Assembly (NCBI GenBank): GCA_007124075.1
Contig: SLFV01000374.1
Location: 1 to 18,702 of the forward strand
Direction: 5' to 3'
From: Roseimaritima sp.
Lineage (GTDB): Bacteria; Planctomycetota; Planctomycetia; Pirellulales; Pirellulaceae
DNA: 18,702 bases
Numbering within the stretch: position 1 is the stretch's first letter; the number at the start of each line of letters is the position of its first letter. The notes beneath the pieces were generated by a model. That model searched no databases, was not told the DNA's origin, and was given only the letters and a program-made list of their open reading frames with translations. The position numbers and the translations under genes were made by a program. Below, piece after piece: positions 7,769 to 14,218 of the stretch.

Positions 7769-8602
7769 ATGAATTCTGGATCGAATCCGCACCCGCAGGC
7801 TTCCGGAGGTGATGGCCAACCGCACGTCCGTGCCAGGATTCCGGAGCACGTCGCGCAAGGGACGTTCAGCACCGGGGTGATCGTCATGACGGGGCCCACC
7901 GAGTTTGTACTGGATTTTTTGCAGACCATTGGTAGGCCACATCGCGTCGCCGCCCGCGTAATAATCCCGCATTCGGTGATGCCGCAGTTTGTCACTGCGT
8001 TGCGAACCAATCTGTCGCTGTACGAACAACGTTTTGGCCCGGCACCGAATCCTGCGACACCACCACAGGAGGGCCGCAGGCCAACGCCTCAGGAGATCTA
8101 TGACGACCTGAAACTGCCTGACGAAATATTGTCCGGCGCATATTCCAACGGCGTGATGATCGGTCATGGCGCGAACGAATTCAGCTTTGATTTCTTGACC
8201 AGTTTTTTTCCGCAGTCGGCGGTCAGTGCCCGCGTTTATTTAGCCGCTGGCCAAGTTCCGCGTATGCTGGAATCACTAGTCAACGGCTTGCAGCAATTGC
8301 AACAGCGACGTGGGGGAACCCCGCCCAATTCTGGCGAAGGGAGTCTGCCAAACGGTCCATCCGCGTCCGCGGGCCCAACGTCGCCGACGCCGCCACCCCT
8401 GACGGATCAAGGAGGGGAGCCGGGCGGACCACCGCCTGTTACTCCCGGTGACGTCGCCAGCCATGATCCAGACTGCAAAGACCAGGATGGCGGCAATGCC
8501 CCTCCTCCCGACGGCAGTCAGAGGAACAAACGCGACGATTCAAAGCCCCCCGATGATGATGATTTGCCGCCTAAAGATGACGACGGCGGGATCTGGGTAT
8601 AG
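7769..8602 (+). CDS. tandem DUF3467-domain protein with Pro/Gly/Asp-rich tail
   Basis: Function unknown. I recognise two copies of a DUF3467-like unit. Copy 1 spans about 19-90 (IPEHVAQGTFSTGVIVM, TEFVLDFLQTIGRP, AARVIIPHSVMPQFVTALRTNL, YEQRFG). Copy 2 spans about 114-180 (LPDEILSGAYSNGVMIG, NEFSFDFLTSFFP, SARVYLAAGQVPRMLESLVNGL). Single-domain DUF3467 proteins are about 90-100 aa, so this is a duplication with the copies diverged from each other. Residues 181-277 are disordered and rich in Pro, Gly and Asp, with many DDD runs near the end. There is no signal peptide or membrane segment, so the protein is probably cytoplasmic. CGGGGGAA eight bases upstream supports the ATG. It stands alone between the rplQ terminator and a DUF1559 gene. 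Confidence 0.85.
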   Translation: MNSGSNPHPQASGGDGQPHVRARIPEHVAQGTFSTGVIVMTGPTEFVLDFLQTIGRPHRVAARVIIPHSVMPQFVTALRTNLSLYEQRFGPAPNPATPPQEGRRPTPQEIYDDLKLPDEILSGAYSNGVMIGHGANEFSFDFLTSFFPQSAVSARVYLAAGQVPRMLESLVNGLQQLQQRRGGTPPNSGEGSLPNGPSASAGPTSPTPPPLTDQGGEPGGPPPVTPGDVASHDPDCKDQDGGNAPPPDGSQRNKRDDSKPPDDDDLPPKDDDGGIWV

Positions 8603-8689
8603 CAACCGACCGAAAAAGAAGGCTCCCATCCGTGTCGCAATTCAGCGGGCGTGCAATTAAACTCCGGTAGCCTAGTGCATTGATTTCTG

Positions 8690-8718
8690 TTGACGCGGGC
8701 AGAACTTGCCCTTACGCT
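8690..8718 (+). promoter_or_regulatory. candidate promoter with inverted-repeat spacer for the DUF1559 gene
   Basis: TTGACG (8690-8695) and TACGCT (8713-8718) are 17 bases apart. GGGCA (8697-8701) and TGCCC (8707-8711), an inverted repeat, fill most of the spacer, as an operator might. The -10 is poor (three of six consensus bases), so this is tentative. It would give a leader of about 45 bases. Confidence 0.3.
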
Positions 8719-8769
8719 GATGCAATGCCTTTTTATTTTCCATACTTTTCTTGCACGGAGAATTATGCC

Positions 8770-9786
8770 ATGCGTCGAGATTCCTCGCGTCCGGGTTTCA
8801 CATTGGTGGAGCTTTTAGTCGTAATCGCCATTATTGGGGTGCTGGTCGGTCTTTTGCTCCCCGCAGTTCAGGCCGCCCGTGAGGCGGCTCGCCGCATGAG
8901 CTGTGGCAATAATCTGAAGCAACTTGGGCTTGCAATTCATAACTACCACGACAGTTTTGGCGAAATGCCAAACAACCGTGCTCGGGGCAGCGTGTTTGCA
9001 GATCCCGTGACCGACGTAAATGCTCGCTCGATCAGTTGGATCATGGGAGTGCTGCCATACATTGAACAGCAGGCGCTATACGACATGATCGACTTTAATT
9101 TTGAGGTATCCAATGACCCGCGCAACGGACCTGACATGAATAATCCGGCGCCGATAAGTAATTCCTTTGTTTCTCGATCGGTAATCCCCGGTCTGATTTG
9201 CCCCAGCGATGGCCTGTCGATCTCCAGAATGGGAGGACGTGCGAATGTCAATGGCGCACGTGAGTTGGCGGTGAACAATTACAAAGGGGTGACGGGAAGC
9301 AACTGGCAGTGGGGCTCCTTCCAGGTAACCGGAGGCCCGTTGGCAGCAACACGATGGGGAGTCCGAGGTGATGGACTGGACCACGGGAACGGAATGTTGA
9401 TCCGCAGTAATGGACGTCAAGTTAAGACGGAGTTTCGGAACGTCACCGACGGCCTGAGCAACACATTGATGGTCGGTGAAGCCATCCCTGCTTTTTGCAC
9501 CCACACTTGGTGGTACTGGTTTAACGGCTCTACTGCAACGGCTGCGATCCCACTGAATCAGCGGGCGTTATGTGGTTCAGCGACAACAGGAATTCGAAAT
9601 ACCGATTTACGGAACTGCGCGGGAGATTGGGGCAATAATTACTCGTTCATGAGCATGCACCCTGGCGGAGGCCATTTCGCCTTGGGCGACGGTTCGGTTC
9701 GCTTTCTTTCGGAAACTATTGATCTGGAAACGTATCGTCGTTTGGGCAGCATGATGGACGGTCTGCCGGTGAGTCTGGATCAATAG
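8770..9786 (+). CDS. DUF1559 family type-IV-pilin-like secreted protein
   Basis: A member of the large planctomycete DUF1559 family, of unknown function, presumed exported and surface- or periplasm-located. The chosen ATG (8770) has GGAG nine bases upstream and gives MRRDSSRPG followed by FTLVELLVVIAIIGVLVGLLLPAVQAAREAARR. This is a class III (prepilin) signal: predicted cleavage after Gly9, Glu at mature position 5, then a hydrophobic helix. The 338-aa product continues with CGNNLKQLGLAIHNYHDSFGEMP and ends with SMHPGGGHFALGDGSVRFLSETID, the C-terminal H-x9-DG motif typical of the family. An open stretch upstream to 8680 is not needed and would bury the signal. The next gene is a small lipoprotein, a pairing seen repeatedly in planctomycetes. 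Confidence 0.93.
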   Translation: MRRDSSRPGFTLVELLVVIAIIGVLVGLLLPAVQAAREAARRMSCGNNLKQLGLAIHNYHDSFGEMPNNRARGSVFADPVTDVNARSISWIMGVLPYIEQQALYDMIDFNFEVSNDPRNGPDMNNPAPISNSFVSRSVIPGLICPSDGLSISRMGGRANVNGARELAVNNYKGVTGSNWQWGSFQVTGGPLAATRWGVRGDGLDHGNGMLIRSNGRQVKTEFRNVTDGLSNTLMVGEAIPAFCTHTWWYWFNGSTATAAIPLNQRALCGSATTGIRNTDLRNCAGDWGNNYSFMSMHPGGGHFALGDGSVRFLSETIDLETYRRLGSMMDGLPVSLDQ

Positions 9787-9999
9787 GGGATTGGTGCGGG
9801 CCTGATAGACGGCCCCAGGTCGGCAGCTTGAGGTTTTCGCGGAGCAATTCGTTTAGGGAATTTCGTGCTGCAGCCGTTTGGTTCTGGACGGCTCCGCAAA
9901 TAAACCGCTCGATTTAAATTCCGCCGGAGTGCGATAGGAATTTGGTCAGTAACATATTTGCGGACCAAAGTTTCTGTTTCTTTAATTTGTGGAATCAAT

Positions 10000-10401
10000 A
10001 TGCGTAGGTGCTTGGGGTTGGTAGCTGTTGCTGCGATACTGGTCGGCTGTGGGGAGTCCAAGGTTCCCGTCTCGGGTGCGATCACGTTATCTGGAGAACC
10101 GCTGGGTGATGTCCGTGTTATTTTCCAGGGGTCCGAAGGCAAGTTTGGCTTTGCAAATGTCGATTCCAGCGGGTCGTTTCAAGTGACCTCGGAGAAGCCC
10201 GGTGACGGTATCCCTGCAGGCAGTTATCAAATCGGAGTTACCCCGATATCGCCCACCAGCGAACAGCCATCCGGACAGGAAGATTATTCAGCGCCACCGC
10301 CAGCGAAGTTTTCTGAAAAATATTTCAATCCAGATACTTCGGGCTTGAGCGTCCAGGTTGAACCGGGGATGGGCCCGATCACGCTGGACTTGACCCAGTA
10401 G
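10000..10401 (+). CDS. small lipoprotein with carboxypeptidase-regulatory-like (transthyretin-like) domain
   Basis: The 133-aa product begins MRRCLGLVAVAAILVGC, with a lipobox LVGC that puts the lipidated Cys at residue 17; mature protein should be membrane-anchored. The rest is beta-rich (VPVSGAITLSGEPLGDVRVIFQ...GKFGFANVDSSGSFQV...PAGSYQIGVTP), the pattern of carboxypeptidase-regulatory-like domains: a repeated add-a-strand fold with 'G..L.G.PL..V.V.F' and 'D..G.F.V....PG.Y.V'. The frame is open back to a TTG at 9958, but ATG 10000 directly precedes the signal peptide. It follows the DUF1559 gene by 213 bases; a GGGCC/GGCCC hairpin (9798-9815) in that gap lacks a T-run. Its role is unknown; a partner of the DUF1559 protein is inference. 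Confidence 0.88.
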   Translation: MRRCLGLVAVAAILVGCGESKVPVSGAITLSGEPLGDVRVIFQGSEGKFGFANVDSSGSFQVTSEKPGDGIPAGSYQIGVTPISPTSEQPSGQEDYSAPPPAKFSEKYFNPDTSGLSVQVEPGMGPITLDLTQ

Positions 10402-10518
10402 GAAAACTCCTTGTTTTGCTATGCCATTGGTCGAAGGCCATCGCTTTGACTTGATCGCGATTCCCCGGATCGTTTCTCGGCCCCGTTTCGTTAGTTGCGA
10501 TAAAGGGAAGGACCGGTT

Positions 10519-10557
10519 ATGAAACAGTTCGGAAATCACTTGGGCATTTTTTCTTAG
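10519..10557 (+). CDS. possible 12-codon leader peptide, or start of an amber-interrupted small gene
   Basis: ATG at 10519 has a strong purine-rich Shine-Dalgarno, GGGAAGGA (10505-10512), six bases upstream. It encodes MKQFGNHLGIFS and then TAG. The same frame continues open for 43 codons beyond the TAG and ends with TGA at 10684-10686, overlapping the ATG of the monooxygenase (ATGA). It could be a leader peptide, a small upstream gene inactivated by a nonsense mutation, or coincidence. The amino acids after the stop do not resemble anything I know. Confidence 0.3.
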   Translation: MKQFGNHLGIFS

Positions 10558-10637
10558 GCCTCTCTGCCACGTATCTCCTACGCCGTTCGCTTCGCGGCGT
10601 GGAAGAAAATCAATGCAGAAGTTATTTCCGAACCGTT
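10523..10637. repeat. inverted repeat flanking the monooxygenase leader
   Basis: AACAGTTCGGAAAT (10523-10536) and ATTTCCGAACCGTT (10624-10637) are inverted copies matching at 13 of 14 positions, 87 bases apart. The spacer carries its own small GC hairpin around CGCCG...CGGCG (10579-10597). As RNA the arms would fold the whole leader and cover the mini-ORF. As DNA they could be a pair of regulator half-sites. Function not established. Confidence 0.45.
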
Positions 10638-10682
10638 CCAAAGCACCTGCGCACGCGAATCCCACGAATTCCGGAAACGAGA

Positions 10683-12230
10683 ATGACCGGCCAATCGTAT
10701 CTTTCCGGTACCGCGTCGGAGGTTGTTGACGTAGTGATTGTGGGTGCTGGGTTCGGCGGTCTATGCATGGCCATCAAACTGAAAGCGGCTGGCATCAACT
10801 GTTTTGTGATCCTGGAGAAGGAAAACGAAGTCGGCGGCACGTGGCGTGACAACAGCTACCCCGGTTGCGCTTGTGACGTGCAATCCCACCTGTATTCCTT
10901 CTCCTTTGCGAGCAAGGCAGACTGGAGTCAACGTTTTGCCGGTTGGAAAGAAATCCAAGAATACATTCTGGAATGCACTCAGAAATATGGTCTACGACGC
11001 CACATTCGCTTTCATCAGGAAGTCACGTCCGCAAATTTTGATGAACTGGCAGGCCATTGGATCATTCGAACCAGCGCGGAAGACACGCTATTGGCACGGC
11101 ATTGGGTACTCGCTTCGGGACCCCTGCATGTACCTCGATACCCAAAGATCAAAGGGTTGGAAAGATTTAAGGGTAAGGTTTTTCATTCGGCCCGCTGGCA
11201 GCATGAATACGACCTGACCGGAAAGAACGTCGCGTCGATCGGCACCGGAGGATCGGCTATTCAGTATATCCCTGAGATCGCACCTGCTGTAAAGCAACTG
11301 TATGTATTTCAACGGTCCGCTGCGTGGGTCATCCCGCGTGACGGGCGTCGTTATTCAGCAGTCAGAAAAAGGATGTTTGCTCGCTTTGCGTGGTTGCGCA
11401 AGGCGCATCGAGCCTGGCTTTTTTGGGCCAATGAAGCCAGGATTTTGCCGCTTTTCAATCCGCTTATCGCCCAAGGCCTACAAAAACTTGCAGCGTTGTA
11501 TCTTCGCTTTCAGGTCAAGGACAGAGCGACCGCTCGGAAATTAACCCCGGCCTATACGATGGGCTGCAAACGCGTGCTGCTTTCAAATAAGTATTATCCC
11601 ACGTTTAACCGTGGCAATGTGGACCTGATCACCGATAGCATTACCGAGGTCCGCGAGCACAGCATTGTTACCCAAGACGGCATGGAGCGTCATGCCGACT
11701 GCATCATTCTTGGCACGGGCTTTATTGCTGACCCCCGCGTCTATATGAAAGATTTTGAGTTGACCGGCCTCGGTGGCAGTTCACTCAAAGAGGATTGGAA
11801 AGACGGTGCGGAGGCCTACTACGGCATCACCGTAAACGGCTATCCCAACATGTATCAATTAGTAGGCCCGAATACCTCGCTGGGCCATAATTCGATTATT
11901 TTTATGATCGAGTGCCAGGCAAACTATATCCTGAGCTGCATGGAACTTCTGGAGCAAACAGATGCGGATTACCTCGATGTCAAATCGGAGGTTCAGGAAG
12001 CCTTCAACGAAAAACTACGAGAAAAATTGAAACGCACCGTCTGGAATTCTGGCTGCCGGAACTGGTACCGGCAGCCCGGGGGCAAGAACTTCATGATCTG
12101 GCCCGCCTCCACCGCGCGTTATTGGCTGGAGACTCGAAAAGTGGACCCGGCAGATTATCAACTGAGCAGATGTCGATCATTGGAATCGCAACCCGAACTT
12201 TCCGGCACAGTCCAGCGCGAAGTACAGTGA
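10683..12230 (+). CDS. flavin-dependent monooxygenase, Baeyer-Villiger / class B type
   Basis: FAD- and NADPH-dependent monooxygenase of 515 aa that would insert oxygen into a ketone or oxidise a heteroatom; the substrate is not readable from sequence. Motifs: FAD-binding GAGFGG (21-26) after a hydrophobic strand; GGTWRDNSYPGCACD (51-65), typical of this class; the Baeyer-Villiger fingerprint FKGKVFHSARW (162-172, pattern FxGxxxHxxxW); a second dinucleotide site IGTGGSA (186-192); and CIILGTGFIADP, the ATG-type motif linking the FAD and NADPH domains. GCRNWYRQPGGKNFMIWP near the C-terminus also fits. ATG 10683 is preferred over a GTG at 10599 because the extra residues (ENQCRSYFRTVPKH...) are not family-like. 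No neighbour suggests a pathway. It could act on lipids, steroids or terpenoids. Confidence 0.9.
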   Translation: MTGQSYLSGTASEVVDVVIVGAGFGGLCMAIKLKAAGINCFVILEKENEVGGTWRDNSYPGCACDVQSHLYSFSFASKADWSQRFAGWKEIQEYILECTQKYGLRRHIRFHQEVTSANFDELAGHWIIRTSAEDTLLARHWVLASGPLHVPRYPKIKGLERFKGKVFHSARWQHEYDLTGKNVASIGTGGSAIQYIPEIAPAVKQLYVFQRSAAWVIPRDGRRYSAVRKRMFARFAWLRKAHRAWLFWANEARILPLFNPLIAQGLQKLAALYLRFQVKDRATARKLTPAYTMGCKRVLLSNKYYPTFNRGNVDLITDSITEVREHSIVTQDGMERHADCIILGTGFIADPRVYMKDFELTGLGGSSLKEDWKDGAEAYYGITVNGYPNMYQLVGPNTSLGHNSIIFMIECQANYILSCMELLEQTDADYLDVKSEVQEAFNEKLREKLKRTVWNSGCRNWYRQPGGKNFMIWPASTARYWLETRKVDPADYQLSRCRSLESQPELSGTVQREVQ

Positions 12231-12496
12231 CCACCGTTCCAGCTTCCGATTCCCGCCGCCCCCAATCAGCTTGTCGGGCGAGCACGAACCGCGTCCCACC
12301 GAAGAAAGTGTGCTCCAAGAGTTTTTTCAAGGCATGGTTGCAGTGCCTCGAATCGGGAGGGAAATCGGCATCTTTGGCACACCTGCAGCAACCTATGATT
12401 GACAAATACTTTGAAATGTCTCACTCTTTTAGTTAGTTTGATAGTGCAGGCTAAGAATAGATCTTCAAATGGTTGCAACCGTTTGGAGGTGATCTC
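12231..12496. other. non-coding region with repeated GGTTGC half-sites
   Basis: No supportable gene and no clear terminator for the monooxygenase. GGTTGC occurs at 12336-12341 and inverted (GCAACC) at 12388-12393, with TGCC/GGCA (12344-12347, 12376-12379) between, so the two can pair. A perfect TTGACA lies at 12399-12404, but no good -10 sits 16-18 bases after it. TAAGAAT at 12452-12458 is another loose -10 candidate. The short minus-strand frame over 12091-12405 is mostly antisense to the monooxygenase and was rejected. Confidence 0.5.
12466..12485. promoter_or_regulatory. near-perfect 20-bp palindrome, candidate operator
   Basis: CAAATGGTTGCAACCGTTTG is self-complementary except for one T-G position per arm; its core GGTTGCAACC (12471-12480) is perfect. 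It abuts the Shine-Dalgarno of the 59-codon ORF and shares its half-site with the upstream GGTTGC/GCAACC copies. Dyads of this length are typical of dimeric repressor sites; no specific regulator family is claimed. Confidence 0.45.
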
Positions 12497-12676
12497 GTGG
12501 ATGTTGTGGCCTTATCACAACATAATGGGGTTGCTGGGGCACTGGTCGGGAAGTCATTTCCGATCGTTTGCTGGTGGGTTCTTATCGCCTGTGCTTCAAG
12601 GTTTTTGATCAATGAACAAATCATGGTGGAAGAAAGCAGGGAACTGGTATTATGGCTAAAAAACGAAAAGGCGTGA
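12497..12676 (+). CDS. possible 59-aa small membrane protein overlapping the next gene
   Basis: GTG at 12497 sits seven bases after GGAGG within GGAGGTGATC (12485-12494), an almost full-length complement to the 16S rRNA 3' end and the strongest ribosome-binding site in the window. The frame reads VDVVALSQHNGVAGALVG, then a hydrophobic stretch FPIVCWWVLIACASRFLI that could span a membrane, then a charged tail (EESRELVLWLKNEK). It ends at 12676, overlapping the 137-aa gene by 25 bases in another frame, so termination could feed initiation there. An ATG at 12501 in a different frame would give a 35-aa peptide with poorer spacing (11). No homologue is known to me; the evidence is the Shine-Dalgarno and the membrane segment. 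Confidence 0.4.
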   Translation: MDVVALSQHNGVAGALVGKSFPIVCWWVLIACASRFLINEQIMVEESRELVLWLKNEKA

Positions 12677-13065
12677 ACAAGTCGTTAGAGATTCGCAATT
12701 ACTACACAGAAAATCCTGATGCGAAGCCGAAGCAAGTCGTGGAAGCGTTACAAGCCAAGGGCGTTGACGTCAATGCTCCGTTTGTAAGCACGATCCGCTC
12801 GAAAATGCTGCATGGTCCCGAAACTGGGGTCGACGGTAGCCCTCAGGCGGGATCCGCAAAGACAGGAGGCCGGCTAACCGGAGGTAGCAAGCCGAAACTT
12901 TCCGTCCGGAAAACGGGTGCAGGGGCCAGGCAAGGTGCGTTGGCAGGTTTCGCGGACGAACCGTCGTTTGGTGACTTGCTACGCGCAAAAGAGCTGGTCG
13001 ACAGTCTGGGAGGTCTGGAGCGAGCCCAGGTTTGCCTGAATGCGCTCGATCAACTTAGCGAGTAA
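12652..13065 (+). CDS. basic small protein with N-terminal helix-turn-helix-like region, unknown function (137 aa)
   Basis: Not assignable to a named function. Residues 1-55 (AKKRKGVNKSLEIRNYYTENPDAKPKQVVEALQAKG...VSTIRSKM) read as a basic stretch plus a compact helical unit of the kind 'NPDA.PKEVVEALAAKGV.V....VS..+', which resembles DNA-binding winged or HTH helices. Residues 60-105 are Gly/Lys/Ser-rich, probably a flexible linker. Residues 106-137 (FGDLLRAKELVDSLGGLERAQVCLNALDQLSE) form a conserved-looking helical end. I recall this architecture from planctomycete genomes and infer a lineage family of nucleic-acid-associated or regulatory proteins. The ATG is preceded by a modest AGGGAA (about 11 bases away), so coupling to the overlapping upstream ORF is possible. 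No signal peptide. Confidence 0.8.
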   Translation: MAKKRKGVNKSLEIRNYYTENPDAKPKQVVEALQAKGVDVNAPFVSTIRSKMLHGPETGVDGSPQAGSAKTGGRLTGGSKPKLSVRKTGAGARQGALAGFADEPSFGDLLRAKELVDSLGGLERAQVCLNALDQLSE

Positions 13066-13276
13066 GCGTGTTGCTCCGGCAGTGGCTGCAAGGCGATTTG
13101 ATAACTCGCATAGTCCCAGCGTGAAAAGAAAAGCCCGATGCGCAAACGAGTTAACGATCCGCATCACTTGCTAGGAAACGTCGCATCAGCAAACTGCCTG
13201 GCATGCTTACCGTTAGTCCTTGACGGAACCCTCTCAACGATTATTGCGGTCCGGTTCCGGGGCAGACGAATGGATA

Positions 13277-13290
13277 GGTGAATATTCACC
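13277..13290. promoter_or_regulatory. perfect 14-bp palindrome upstream of lutABC
   Basis: GGTGAATATTCACC is fully self-complementary. It lies 148 bases before the lutA start. A dyad of this size fits a dimeric repressor site; in other bacteria lut operons are controlled by GntR-type (LutR, LldR) or other regulators. Which protein binds here is unknown. Confidence 0.4.
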
Positions 13291-13331
13291 GGGGCACTCC
13301 GGGCGTGTCGGGCTTGCTGGGCCGAAAGGTG

Positions 13332-13341
13332 GTTACGTAAC
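13332..13341. promoter_or_regulatory. second palindrome GTTACGTAAC upstream of lutABC
   Basis: A perfect 10-bp dyad 41 bases after the 14-bp palindrome and just before a weak -35-like TTGTTG. The centres of the two dyads are about 53 bases apart, close to five helical turns, so paired binding is conceivable. Shorter dyads arise by chance more easily, hence the low confidence. Confidence 0.25.
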
Positions 13342-13438
13342 GCTCGTGGGGTTGTTGATGTTCGCGATGGCGGCGATAGTCAATTCCTACACCGTGGTGT
13401 CACGCTTTATTTGACTTAGGTAGCGAGTTTTACCAGCC

Positions 13439-14218
13439 ATGCGAGTCGGGCTTTTCGTCCCCTGTTACATCGATCAGCTTTATCCTGATGTGGCGATTTC
13501 TACACTGGAAGTGCTGGAGCAATTTGGCGTTCAGGTTCACTTTCCCAATGCGCAAACTTGTTGTGGGCAACCAATGGCCAACACAGGTTGCGCCGATCAA
13601 GCGGCCCCTATGGCTCGACGAATGATTGAGATTTTTCATTCGTTTGATTATGTCGTATGCCCTTCGGGTTCGTGCACAGCGATGGTAACCCATCATTATG
13701 GGCATTTCTTTCACACCAAGGGCCGGGACGCCTACGAAAAATTACGCAAGAAAACCTACGAATTCACTCAATTCGTCGCTGAATTCCTCCGTCCTGAGCG
13801 ATTTGACATACCTTTCCCGCACCGAGTAGGCCTTCATCAAAGCTGTCACGGATTGCGAGAATTACGGCTGGGCCAGTGCAGCGAGCGAATGTTAGAAACC
13901 AGGGACCTTGCCGGTGAACTGTTATCGAAAGTTCCCGGTTTGACTTTAGTGAAGCCAACCCGTGTCGATGAATGCTGCGGTTTCGGGGGGACTTTTGCAG
14001 TGGCCGAGGCAGATGTTTCCGTTGCGATGGGGCAAAGCCGCATCGAGGACCATCTGCAAGCGGGCGCAGAAGTAGTAACTGCGGGTGATATGTCTTGCTT
14101 GATGCATTTGCAAGGTCTATTGGAGCGGCAGAAGCAGCCGCTTCGCGTCATGCATCTCGCCCAGATTTTAGCAGGACGCCCCAAAGACATAAATGTTTCC
14201 ACGAGAGGATCTTCATGA
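13439..14218 (+). CDS. lutA: L-lactate utilisation protein LutA (CCG-domain iron-sulfur subunit)
   Basis: With LutB and LutC it forms an iron-sulfur L-lactate oxidation complex that yields pyruvate. The 259-aa product carries two cysteine-rich CCG domains as in glycolate oxidase GlcF and heterodisulfide reductase subunits: CCGQPMANTG at 41-50 (with Cys9 and CPSGSC at 74-79) and ECCGFGGTFAV at 178-188 (with HQSCH at 133-137 and GDMSC at 216-220). ATG 13439 begins MRVGLFVPCYIDQLYPDV, the usual LutA/YkgE start. The stop overlaps the lutB ATG by four bases. Normal length, no oddities. Cytoplasmic or membrane-peripheral. Confidence 0.95.
   Translation: MRVGLFVPCYIDQLYPDVAISTLEVLEQFGVQVHFPNAQTCCGQPMANTGCADQAAPMARRMIEIFHSFDYVVCPSGSCTAMVTHHYGHFFHTKGRDAYEKLRKKTYEFTQFVAEFLRPERFDIPFPHRVGLHQSCHGLRELRLGQCSERMLETRDLAGELLSKVPGLTLVKPTRVDECCGFGGTFAVAEADVSVAMGQSRIEDHLQAGAEVVTAGDMSCLMHLQGLLERQKQPLRVMHLAQILAGRPKDINVSTRGSS

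Larger units (their letters stand above)
13066..13438. other. intergenic region upstream of lutABC with two perfect palindromes
   Basis: No convincing gene. A frame from TTG 13220 to 13414 would encode 64 residues ending in a hydrophobic stretch (LVGLLMFAMAAIVNSYTVV), but it has no Shine-Dalgarno and no ATG/GTG start giving a whole protein, so I leave it uncalled. GGTGAATATTCACC and GTTACGTAAC are separate palindromes listed on their own. TTGTTG (13352-13357) and GATAGT (13375-13380), 17 bases apart, are a weak promoter candidate 58 bases before lutA. Confidence 0.5.

Noticed and set aside
9942..9986. TTGCGG and TTTAAT as a promoter for the small lipoprotein
   Set aside because: The -10 would lie only 13 bases before the ATG, leaving no room for a ribosome-binding site.
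13220..13414. 64-residue frame with a hydrophobic end upstream of lutA
   Set aside because: Only TTG starts, no Shine-Dalgarno, and the perfect palindromes lie inside it; the hydrophobic end alone is not enough.
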